From: Candidatus Yanofskyibacteriota bacterium
GTDB taxonomy: Bacteria; Patescibacteriota; Minisyncoccia; 2-02-FULL-40-12; GWA2-44-9
DNA: 35,347 bases
Direction of reading: 5' to 3'
NCBI GenBank assembly: GCA_003151795.1
Contig: PLYL01000014.1
Location: forward strand, 1 to 35,347
The notes under the pieces are model-generated. The model ran no database searches. It had not been told where the DNA came from and was given only the letters and a program-made list of their open reading frames with translations. Each line of letters begins with the position of its first letter. Position 1 is the stretch's first letter. Below, piece by piece: positions 24,973-32,760 of this stretch. Position numbers and translations under genes: made by a program.

Positions 24973-25862
24973 TATTTTTTTAGGCTGGCGTATTCCATAA
25001 ACTGCCAGAATTGTGGCCAGCTCTTATTTACGGCTTTCGGATATTTTATCTTTATTTTTTGATGATGAACAGCGGCCCACATCACTAGCGTCTGAATGAC
25101 TCGATGGTCTTTGGAATCAATAGTTTTCCCTGAACCCATCTTTTTTATCATATCATCCATTTCAATGAAACGATTACTCTCGTGGCCCTTGAGAGCGGGC
25201 CATTTATTTTCAGCCGATTTTTTAGAAATATAACCGAAAATATACGCAAAGCAAAAATCCTCCGCTTGGGCAGGTTTGAATTTCGGTTTTTGTCCTCGCA
25301 GTAATTTTAAAAATGTTTCCGCCTGTTTTTGGATGGTCTGGTCGTATTTTGGAACCCATGGCTTGTTGTCTTTCCAATGACGCACGGCTTCGTACGTCGT
25401 GGCGAGTTTAAAAGGAATCTTTTTTGGTTTTGTAAAATTACCCATCAGCACCGAAGCACTGGCCCATTGAGAAGTACTGTTATCTAACTTGAGGAGTTTC
25501 TCTAAAGGATAACTAACGATTTTGGGATTAGAAGTTATTTTTCTACTTCTTAATGTGCCCTTCTTAATAAACTTTTTATCAAGATTTAATTTCCAAGAAG
25601 CAAACTGCAAGAAACGATATAGGGTCCCCGATTCTCCGACATTAACATTTTTCTTATTCCAATCTTGACTAGCTCGTTTGAGCGCCAGTAAATCCTCTCC
25701 GATATTTTTCTGTTTCGCCAAAAATTTATTAATCTCGTTTCGCCCATGAATCATATCCAAGACACCCATCCGAATTATCCACGATTTATCGAGAGGTATG
25801 TAATCTTTAATGGTTGATTCCAATATCTTTTCTGAATTGTTTTCCTTCAAATTTGATTTCAT
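24972..25862 (-). CDS. Divergent EPSP-synthase-like (enolpyruvate transferase fold) protein
   Basis: GESGTLYRFLQF, NSTSQWASASVLMG, NRFIEMDDMIKKMGSG, DHRVIQTLVMWAAVHHQKIKIKYPKAVNKSWPQFWQFMEYA match the order of AroA landmarks. Confidence 0.5.
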   Translation of the reverse strand: MKSNLKENNSEKILESTIKDYIPLDKSWIIRMGVLDMIHGRNEINKFLAKQKNIGEDLLALKRASQDWNKKNVNVGESGTLYRFLQFASWKLNLDKKFIKKGTLRSRKITSNPKIVSYPLEKLLKLDNSTSQWASASVLMGNFTKPKKIPFKLATTYEAVRHWKDNKPWVPKYDQTIQKQAETFLKLLRGQKPKFKPAQAEDFCFAYIFGYISKKSAENKWPALKGHESNRFIEMDDMIKKMGSGKTIDSKDHRVIQTLVMWAAVHHQKIKIKYPKAVNKSWPQFWQFMEYASLKK

Positions 25863-27063
25863 TAACAGCAGTATAAGCTTTTTTTAAAGCCAAAGGCAAT
25901 GAAGAATCTATTGCGGTAACTCCTAACACTCTACCACCATTTGTGACAATATCATTACTGCTCTGTTTTGTGCCGGCATGAAATATCACAACATCTTTCA
26001 ACTTCTCTGCTCTTTCAATTCCTTTAATTATTTTCCCGCTTTTATATACACCAGGATATCCTCCGGAAGCGAGCACTATGCAACATGCTGATTCAGGCGC
26101 CCACTTAATTTTGAGATTTTTTAGATTGCCTTTCACGCACGCTATTAAAATATCTATAATATCAGTTTTGAGTATTCTCATGTATGACTGGGTTTCAGGA
26201 TCGCCAAAGCGGGCATTAAATTCAATAACTTTGGGTCCTGTTTTGGTCAGCATGATACCGGGATATAAAACTCCGATAAACGGACTACCTCTTTTCTTTA
26301 ATCCATTCAAGGTTGGCCCTATTATTTTATTTTTTATTTCTTCTATAATTTCTGGTTTAATTTCCAAAACCGGAGTAATAGTTCCCATACCACCAGTATT
26401 CGGGCCACGATTCCCATCATAGGCCCGCTTGTGGTCTTTTGATGTTGGAAATATTGAAAACGTTTTGCTGTCAGAGAACACATGGATTGAAATTTCTCCA
26501 CCCGTCAAAAATTCTTCAATGACTACCCGGGCACCTGCTTCGCCAAAAACTTTTGATTTCATCATATCTTCCAATCCTTGAATCCCTTCTTTTAAATTTT
26601 TGACAATAAGAACTCCTTTACCTAATGCGAGACCATCTGCTTTTATTACCAACGGAAATTTTTCGTGTTCAATATATTTTTTAGCTTTTGAAAAATCAGT
26701 GAAAGATTTAAATTTGGCAGTTGGGATTTTCTCTTCATCCATGAATTTTTTGGCAAAAGACTTTGACCACTCAATTTTTGCCGCAGCTTTTGTGGGGCCG
26801 AAAACGGGAATCTTAAGGCGCTGTATTTTATCTACAATTCCTTCCGCTAAATAACTATCAGAACCAACAACCACCAGGTCGACCTTGTGCTTTTTTAACC
26901 AATCAATAATTTCATTTGTTTTGACTAGAGGGATGTTTTTTGCGATAGAAGCGGTGCCGGCATTGCCGGGCGCAACATACATATTTTTTACTTTTGGAGA
27001 CTGTTTTAACTTCCAGACCAGAGCATGTTCTCGGCCTCCGCCTCCAATGACAAGAATATCCAT
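25807..27063 (-). CDS. purD: Phosphoribosylamine--glycine ligase
   Basis: MDILVIGGGGREHALVWKLKQSPKV...VYVAPGNAGTA-type, IKADGLALGKGV, HKRAYDGNRGPNTGGMG, FNARFGDPETQ. Confidence 0.94.
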   Translation of the reverse strand: MDILVIGGGGREHALVWKLKQSPKVKNMYVAPGNAGTASIAKNIPLVKTNEIIDWLKKHKVDLVVVGSDSYLAEGIVDKIQRLKIPVFGPTKAAAKIEWSKSFAKKFMDEEKIPTAKFKSFTDFSKAKKYIEHEKFPLVIKADGLALGKGVLIVKNLKEGIQGLEDMMKSKVFGEAGARVVIEEFLTGGEISIHVFSDSKTFSIFPTSKDHKRAYDGNRGPNTGGMGTITPVLEIKPEIIEEIKNKIIGPTLNGLKKRGSPFIGVLYPGIMLTKTGPKVIEFNARFGDPETQSYMRILKTDIIDILIACVKGNLKNLKIKWAPESACCIVLASGGYPGVYKSGKIIKGIERAEKLKDVVIFHAGTKQSSNDIVTNGGRVLGVTAIDSSLPLALKKAYTAVNEIKFEGKQFRKDIGINH

Positions 27064-27638
27064 CAGTATTTGATTGATTTTAATTCGGCGAGGATGTTTT
27101 CGGGGATGGGGATGGCTTCGCGGATGGGGCTTTTGCCAGGGTAGCGCCAAGCGGTGATGATGACTTTCTTTTTGCCAAGCAAGGTTTGCATCTTATCCAT
27201 CACGCTTACGCCTTTCGGGCCGGATTTTTCGGCGTACATCACCCAGATTTCTTCTTTCCAGGGGAGAGGCTTCCCATTCTGTTGTCTCCCTGCGGGAGAT
27301 CTCCCGGAGGGAGACATAACAGCAATGGTATCAGGCGCGATACCCTTCTCACTTCGATATGGACTGCGGATGACTCGTTTCACTCGGTCGGCTGATAAAC
27401 CGTAATATACCATTTTGCCGGCGACATGATTAGTCCAGTGGTACTGGGAGCCTCCCCCACGATTCAATTTCTGCTGCAAGGCCTGCATTCGGCCTCCAGC
27501 TTCAGGAAAATTTCTCGACATAGGCACCGCTATGTCTCGAGAATTTTCCTTTCGCTTCGGCGCGAATCCAGACCTTTCGCGACGAACCGAATCGCGCGGG
27601 AGGCTCCTGGCATCGTTTTTAGGAAGTTGTATACGCAC
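27063..27638 (-). CDS. Uncharacterised protein (DUF4258-like core?) with repeat-derived N-terminus and insert
   Basis: YHWTNHVAGKMVYYGLSADRVKRVIRSPYRSEKGIAPDTIAVMS...EEIWVMYAEK...KKVIITAWRYPG; insert SPSGRSPAGRQQ encoded by a palindrome. Confidence 0.6.
   Translation of the reverse strand: MRIQLPKNDARSLPRDSVRRERSGFAPKRKENSRDIAVPMSRNFPEAGGRMQALQQKLNRGGGSQYHWTNHVAGKMVYYGLSADRVKRVIRSPYRSEKGIAPDTIAVMSPSGRSPAGRQQNGKPLPWKEEIWVMYAEKSGPKGVSVMDKMQTLLGKKKVIITAWRYPGKSPIREAIPIPENILAELKSIKY
27284..27315. repeat. 32-bp near-perfect palindrome inside CDS
   Basis: GTCTCCCTGCGGGAGATCTCCCGGAGGGAGAC. Confidence 0.85.
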
Positions 27639-27646
27639 TTCGCCAT

Positions 27647-27692
27647 TAAAACAAAAAGCACCGACTTTCGCCAGTGCTTTTTGTTTTGCTGT
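27647..27692. terminator. Bidirectional terminator hairpin
   Basis: AAACAAAAAGCACcgactttcgccaGTGCTTTTTGTTT. Confidence 0.8.
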
Positions 27693-27771
27693 TTACCTAG
27701 TATACCAACATCGACTTGCCTTTCGGCTGGCTCGTCGCAAGCGACGAGCTGGTCAATGTTGTATTACTAGG

Positions 27772-28113
27772 TTAGCGATCGTTGCGATCACCATAACCGC
27801 CTCGATCGGAGCCGCCTCGGCCTCCGCCGAAACCGCCGCCCATCGGACGTCGCGGAGGACGTTCAGTCATAGGCCGAGCCTCATTGACTGTTAGATTTCG
27901 GCCATCAAGGTCCATGCCATTGAACTTTTCAATAGCGGCCATTGCTGCCTCATCAGATGCCATCTCCACGAAAGCGAAACCACGTGATCGGCCTGTCATC
28001 TTGTCCATCATCACTACGACGGACGTGACTTCACCAACCTGCGCGAATGTTTCGCGAAGACCGGCTTCAGTCGTGTTGAACGACAGGTTTCCGATATATA
28101 ATCGTTTTGCCAT
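27772..28113 (-). CDS. RRM-domain RNA-binding protein with Gly/Arg-rich tail
   Basis: KRLYIGNLSFNTTEAGLRETFAQVGEVTSVVVMMDKMTGRSRGFAFVEMAS; RNP1/RNP2 motifs; GGGFGGGRGG tail. Confidence 0.95.
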   Translation of the reverse strand: MAKRLYIGNLSFNTTEAGLRETFAQVGEVTSVVVMMDKMTGRSRGFAFVEMASDEAAMAAIEKFNGMDLDGRNLTVNEARPMTERPPRRPMGGGFGGGRGGSDRGGYGDRNDR

Positions 28114-28117
28114 TACT

Positions 28118-28192
28118 TAACTTACAACTGACTACTTACAACCGACAACGAGAGTTGTTAGTTATTAGCGGTTAGTTGTTAGTTGAATTACT
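28118..28192. repeat. Inverted pair of degenerate 7-nt repeats in the RRM-gene leader
   Basis: CTTACAA CTGACTA CTTACAA CCGACAA, then TTGTTAG TTATTAG CGGTTAG TTGTTAG. Confidence 0.75.
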
Positions 28193-28270
28193 AGTAGGGC
28201 GACCCCTCGTCGAGTCCCTGCTAGCGACCTAAGCCGCCGTGAGAATCTACCGAGTTCCTACAATACGGGC

Positions 28271-28299
28271 ATTGTAGCATATTCGGCCACTATGTGCAA
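28271..28299 (-). promoter_or_regulatory. Sigma70-like promoter for the RRM gene
   Basis: Minus strand TTGCAC, 17-nt spacer, TACAAT; implies a 5' UTR of about 150 nt. Confidence 0.6.
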
Positions 28300-28340
28300 T
28301 ATGTCATAAAATAGGCCCCAAAAACGGCCTATTTGCCCAA

Positions 28341-28407
28341 CCCGGATAGTGAATATCCGACCATTTCAGAATGCGACAAAGTCGCCAGTCGGATATCTAC
28401 TACCGGG
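28341..28407. repeat. Structured repeat, family E copy 2
   Basis: CCCGGATAGTGAATATCCGAC...GTCGGATATCTACTACCGGG; overlaps the stop of the next gene. Confidence 0.7.
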
Positions 28408-29203
28408 CCAATATCTTATCAATAATAGCTTGAAAAGTGGTAAATGGGGCGGCGCCGACCGAGTTACCGCTACTATCGGCGACGAGCTGGCCGTTGATAA
28501 ACGTGGCCGGCGTGCCATTCACCCCGACAGCGCTTCCAGACTGCGTTTCTTGCTGGATAAGAGACGCGTAAGTATCGGAATTGAGACAAGTATTAAACTG
28601 CGAGGTGTTCAAACCGAGAGCAACGGCAAATCCTTCAAGTTTCGCCTTGGAGAACGCTCCGGAATTCTCCGAGCCTTGATGGCTATAAAGATAATCGTGG
28701 TACGCCCAAAACTTGCCTTGGTCGTTCGCGCATCGCGCCGCTTCGGCCGCCCAAATCGATTCTTGGCCGAGAAATGTATAATCTTTCCACACAAATCGAG
28801 CTTTGCCCGTGTTCACATATTCACTTATAAACATCGGTTGATTTTGTTGGAAATATCTTTGGCAGTACGGGCATTGGAAATCGCCGAACTCGACAACCGT
28901 CACTGGCGCATTAGCATCGCCCAGCATCATGGCATTGGTCAGGTCGATATTTACTTTCCCGGCTGGTTTTTGAACTCCTCCAGCAATTTGAGCAACTGTA
29001 TTCTGACCAGCACTGTAACGGACGTAGAGAATAGAACCGCTAATCAAAATAGCGGCAATTAATATTGAGACCGGCAAAATTAGTTTGGTTTTGTCAAAAC
29101 CCGGTCCGCCGGTGAAGACATGCGGAACCGGAGCTGGAGCCGCGGGCATGTCAGTCAGCTGAACGATTGGTTCGGCGTCAGTGTCGTATTGAGGTGTATT
29201 CAT
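28400..29203 (-). CDS. Membrane-anchored DsbA-like thiol oxidoreductase
   Basis: TM KLILPVSILIAAILISGSILYV; VTVVEFGDFQCPYCQRYF; GVNGTPATFINGQLV. Confidence 0.9.
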   Translation of the reverse strand: MNTPQYDTDAEPIVQLTDMPAAPAPVPHVFTGGPGFDKTKLILPVSILIAAILISGSILYVRYSAGQNTVAQIAGGVQKPAGKVNIDLTNAMMLGDANAPVTVVEFGDFQCPYCQRYFQQNQPMFISEYVNTGKARFVWKDYTFLGQESIWAAEAARCANDQGKFWAYHDYLYSHQGSENSGAFSKAKLEGFAVALGLNTSQFNTCLNSDTYASLIQQETQSGSAVGVNGTPATFINGQLVADSSGNSVGAAPFTTFQAIIDKILAR

Positions 29204-29317
29204 CCCGTCAGAAGTCGTAGAAACGAGTCAGACACTCTGATGTGAGACCGAAGCTACGATGATTAATTTAATGTTTGACTTTCAAACCCGTAAGGGCGAC
29301 TTCCTACGGGATTCATA
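29200..29317 (-). promoter_or_regulatory. Candidate structured 5' leader (possible cis-regulatory RNA) of the DsbA-like gene
   Basis: Minus strand ATCCCGTAGGAAGTCG can pair with CGACTTCTGACGGGAT, which includes the start codon, or form local CCCGTA/TACGGG. Confidence 0.4.
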
Positions 29318-29333
29318 ATTTAAGTGTAGCACA

Positions 29334-29999
29334 TTATTTATTAAATTGAACTGTGTCTAATACCGACTCCAACGCATCCGCAACCATTTGCTTGTCATAT
29401 TCCTTGATTCCCGAAGCGACCGGATAATTCTGGATATTACTATAATGGATTACATATTCAAGCACCTCGCACCCGCCGTTGCGCACGGCCCGATAGCTCG
29501 TAAACTCATAATAGTTGCCCGCGGCGGCATCAGTTCGCGTAAATTCGCGAAATACCACTCCGCCAATCGACCGTGATGAATATGTATCATGATAGCCAAA
29601 CGTTGATGGCGGATTTAAACACTCCGCGACCGCAGTCGGTTCGGTGCTGACCCCGATGCGAAGCGATGCGTCGCCGAAATTCGTGCGGGGTTCAAACGAG
29701 CGCGGAATATTGACGCTCGCGATTTCATTGCCATTCGTCAGTCCATATAAGTCCCATTCGGCCAGCGGACCGGTTTGGCCGGGCTTCACTTGGAACGCCG
29801 GTGGATATTTTAAACTCACGCCGAATTTCTGATTCGTATAGTTTCGCCAGCTGGAATAATCGGGCGGGGCGGTTGGTATTGGCGTGGATTTTAAATTAAA
29901 CAAAGTCTCCGTAACCGGCGCGTAATACAAAAACAATAGACCGGCCGCGACCGCCGCGATTGTTATCATGATCCGATAAGATTTAGAAAATACCCTCAT
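29334..29999 (-). CDS. Uncharacterised secreted/membrane-anchored protein
   Basis: N-terminal TM (IMITIAAVAAGLLFLYYAP), then KFGVSLKYPPAFQVKPG. Confidence 0.7.
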   Translation of the reverse strand: MRVFSKSYRIMITIAAVAAGLLFLYYAPVTETLFNLKSTPIPTAPPDYSSWRNYTNQKFGVSLKYPPAFQVKPGQTGPLAEWDLYGLTNGNEIASVNIPRSFEPRTNFGDASLRIGVSTEPTAVAECLNPPSTFGYHDTYSSRSIGGVVFREFTRTDAAAGNYYEFTSYRAVRNGGCEVLEYVIHYSNIQNYPVASGIKEYDKQMVADALESVLDTVQFNK

Positions 30000-30040
30000 G
30001 ATACCTAGTATACAACGAAAAATATCGCTATACTATCAGC

Positions 30041-30766
30041 ATGATTCATACGAGCCATGGCTTGCGTATTTATCGCAAGCACGTCCACGTCTTGATTGCT
30101 TTTGGCGTTCTCATTTTACCTATCGTCTTTATTTTCTTCGGGGGTTGGATAAGCCATATCTCGGTTCGAGCTCTCGGCACGGCCTTAAGCGTCTCTGGCT
30201 ATCGCCTCTTCATCGCGTATGTAATTTCAGCCATCATCGCCCTGGTGCTGGCCATCGCGCTGGGCCAAGGCAAAGTCGGCGATTTCTTTATTCCCGTCTT
30301 TGATTTGCTCCAAAACATTCCTTCCTTCGCTCTTATTCCTGTGTTTGCGCTGGTGTGGGGCTATACCAATACCATGGCCATCGGTTTTGCGGTTTCAGCG
30401 ATGATTTGGCCGATATTGTTCTATGTCATCAGCGCCATCCGCACCGCCAAGACCGACTTCAACGAAGCGGCGACGGTTTTTGGCGCAACCGGTTGGCGCC
30501 GTTTTTCGTCCTACCTTTTGCCCTTAAGTTTCCCCGCGCTGGTCACCGGCTCAATCGTGGCCGTCAGCATCGGCTGGGAAGCCGTCATCGGCGTGGAAAT
30601 TATCGGATTTTCCAATGGCATCGGCAATTTTCTCACCGCCAACGCCGGCGCCAACGGCAATCACGCCCTCGTCTTCGGCCTCATCGCCCTTCTGCTCATC
30701 GTCTTTTCGATTAACAAACTAATCTGGCTCCCGCTTCTTAAACGCTCTCAACTATATGCCGAATAA
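30041..30766 (+). CDS. ABC transporter permease (NitT/TauT/SsuC-like)
   Basis: Multi-TM; EAATVFGATGWRRFSSYLLPLSFPALVTGSIVAVSIGWEAVIGVEI (EAA loop). Confidence 0.88.
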   Translation: MIHTSHGLRIYRKHVHVLIAFGVLILPIVFIFFGGWISHISVRALGTALSVSGYRLFIAYVISAIIALVLAIALGQGKVGDFFIPVFDLLQNIPSFALIPVFALVWGYTNTMAIGFAVSAMIWPILFYVISAIRTAKTDFNEAATVFGATGWRRFSSYLLPLSFPALVTGSIVAVSIGWEAVIGVEIIGFSNGIGNFLTANAGANGNHALVFGLIALLLIVFSINKLIWLPLLKRSQLYAE

Positions 30767-31514
30767 TATCCTGACCGTCGAGCGCGTCCAGCACACTTTC
30801 CCCGAAGATAAAAAGAAATTCGAGGCGATTCGAGATGTCTCGTTTTCGGTCAAGCCCGGCTCGTTCACAGCCATCGTCGGACCGTCCGGCGGCGGCAAGT
30901 CTACCCTTCTGCGGATTATCGCCGGTCTCATCAAGCCGACCGGCGGGGATATTAAAATAGAAACTAATAAAATTGCGCTTGTTTTCCAAAACTTCGCGCT
31001 TTTCCCTTGGCTCACCGCCTTTGAGAATATTGAATTCGGCCTCAAAATGTCCGCCAGAGGCGGATCCGCCTCTGGCGGAAAGTTCCTAACCAAAAATGAC
31101 CGCCACAAAATCGTCCATCAAAAAATCGCCGAGGTGGGCCTCACCGGATTCGAACACAAATATCCCAAAGAACTCTCGGGTGGGATGCGCCAGCGCGTCG
31201 GCCTCGCCCGGGCCTTGGCCGTCAGCCCCGACCTGCTCCTGATGGATGAACCATTCTCCAGTCTCGACACCTTCACGGCTGAAAAACTCCGAAAAGACCT
31301 CCTCGATATCTGGCTAAAATATAAAATGACCATCGTCATGGTCACCCACCTCATTGAAGAAGCAGTCGCACTTGGCGACGAAGTCATCGTCCTCTCCGCC
31401 CGCCCCGCCCAAGTCAAATCCACCACGCCCATCCCCCTTCCCCGCCCCCGCAACCTCCGCTCCCCCGAGTTTTTCCGCCTGGTGGACGAGCTGACGGCGC
31501 AGATTGAACAATAA
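30756..31514 (+). CDS. ABC transporter ATP-binding protein (NitT/TauT/SsuB-like), with palindrome-encoded insert
   Basis: VGPSGGGKSTLL, LSGGMRQRVGLARAL, LLLMDEPFSSLD; insert SARGGSASGG. Confidence 0.93.
   Translation: MPNNILTVERVQHTFPEDKKKFEAIRDVSFSVKPGSFTAIVGPSGGGKSTLLRIIAGLIKPTGGDIKIETNKIALVFQNFALFPWLTAFENIEFGLKMSARGGSASGGKFLTKNDRHKIVHQKIAEVGLTGFEHKYPKELSGGMRQRVGLARALAVSPDLLLMDEPFSSLDTFTAEKLRKDLLDIWLKYKMTIVMVTHLIEEAVALGDEVIVLSARPAQVKSTTPIPLPRPRNLRSPEFFRLVDELTAQIEQ
31050..31079. repeat. 30-bp perfect palindrome inside ABC ATPase gene
   Basis: TCCGCCAGAGGCGGATCCGCCTCTGGCGGA. Confidence 0.9.
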
Positions 31515-32117
31515 ATGTCTATGAAAATAATCCTTTCAACACGAAATCCAAGTAAGGCGGAACAGATTCAAGCTATATTCAAAAACACAAACATCTCAAT
31601 AATTACGCTTGCAGATGCAAATATTGAAGGAGAGGCTGTCGAGGATGGGGATACTCTTCAAACAAATGCGCTGAAAAAAGCGTTGTTTGCACGCGAACAC
31701 TCTAAAGATAAAATCTGGACCATGGCTGATGATACTGGACTATTTATTGATGCCCTTGCCGGCGAGCCAGGAATTAAAGCCGCCCGATGGGCCGGAGAAA
31801 CTGCGACAACTGATGAGATTACTCGGTATACGCTAAAGCGGTTAGAAGGGATCAGTAATCGCTCGGCGACTTTCGAAACAGCCGTAGCCATAGTTTCTCC
31901 AACGGGTGAGAAGCACCTTTTTAGTGGCAAAGTTCGTGGATATATTCTAGAAAATCCTCGAGTTAAACCTCAACCCAAAATGCCCTACAGCCCCATCTTT
32001 ATGCCAGAAGGCGAAAAACTTGTATGGGCCGAAATGTCAGTGGAACATGAGAACAGTATTTCTCATCGAGGCAAAGCATTCCGCCAAGCCCGCGCTTTCT
32101 TGGAAAAAATACTATAG
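31515..32117 (+). CDS. rdgB: Non-canonical purine NTP pyrophosphatase (RdgB/HAM1)
   Basis: MKIILSTRNPSKAEQIQAIF, TMADDTGLFIDALAGEPGIKAARWAGE, SHRGKAFRQARAFL. Confidence 0.92.
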   Translation: MSMKIILSTRNPSKAEQIQAIFKNTNISIITLADANIEGEAVEDGDTLQTNALKKALFAREHSKDKIWTMADDTGLFIDALAGEPGIKAARWAGETATTDEITRYTLKRLEGISNRSATFETAVAIVSPTGEKHLFSGKVRGYILENPRVKPQPKMPYSPIFMPEGEKLVWAEMSVEHENSISHRGKAFRQARAFLEKIL

Positions 32118-32118
32118 T

Positions 32119-32760
32119 TTATTGCGCCAGGGCGGCGTCGACGCGGGCTTTGAAGTCGGTGAAGTTTTGGATGCCGACTTCTTGGAGACCGTTGACGTAA
32201 AAAGTCGGGGTCGAATTGACGCCCAGCGAAGTGCCGTCTTGCTGGTCCCCCGCGATGACATCGCTGTATTTTCCAGCGGAAACTTCGGCTCGGAAACGAT
32301 TGACGTCGAGTTTTAATTGAGCGGCGTAGCCGACAAAAATCGACATCGGGTCGGCCGAATTCACCCAGATATCTTGATTGGTATACAACAAATTATACAT
32401 GCCCCAATAATTGCCCTGGGCGCCGGCGGCTTCAGCGGCTTCAGCGGCGACAAGCGCGTATTGGTGCTGGGGCAGGGGGAAATTACGAAACACAAAATTG
32501 ACTTGGGGATTGTCTTTATACAAAGCCAGGAGTTGTTCGACAATCGGATAAGCCGCCCCGCAGGCCGGGCATTGATAGTCGCCAAATTCAACAAGATTTA
32601 CTTTCGCGTTCGGACTGACCGTGCTATGGCTATTCGCCTTGATAAGCTGGTCTTTGGCAACTGGCGCCGACGCGATTTTGTTATTGCGGACAATTAAAAA
32701 TCCAAGGCCGCCGAATATCACGATAAACACTGCAATCATTATTACTATTTCTTTACGCAT
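32119..32760 (-). CDS. DsbA-like thiol oxidoreductase
   Basis: TM then KVNLVEFGDYQCPACGAAYPIVEQLL; LGVNSTPTFYVNGLQ. Confidence 0.9.
   Translation of the reverse strand: MRKEIVIMIAVFIVIFGGLGFLIVRNNKIASAPVAKDQLIKANSHSTVSPNAKVNLVEFGDYQCPACGAAYPIVEQLLALYKDNPQVNFVFRNFPLPQHQYALVAAEAAEAAGAQGNYWGMYNLLYTNQDIWVNSADPMSIFVGYAAQLKLDVNRFRAEVSAGKYSDVIAGDQQDGTSLGVNSTPTFYVNGLQEVGIQNFTDFKARVDAALAQ

Noticed and set aside
28349-29062. 237-aa plus-strand ORF
   Set aside because: Antisense to the DsbA-like gene with a clear CPYC thioredoxin-fold motif.
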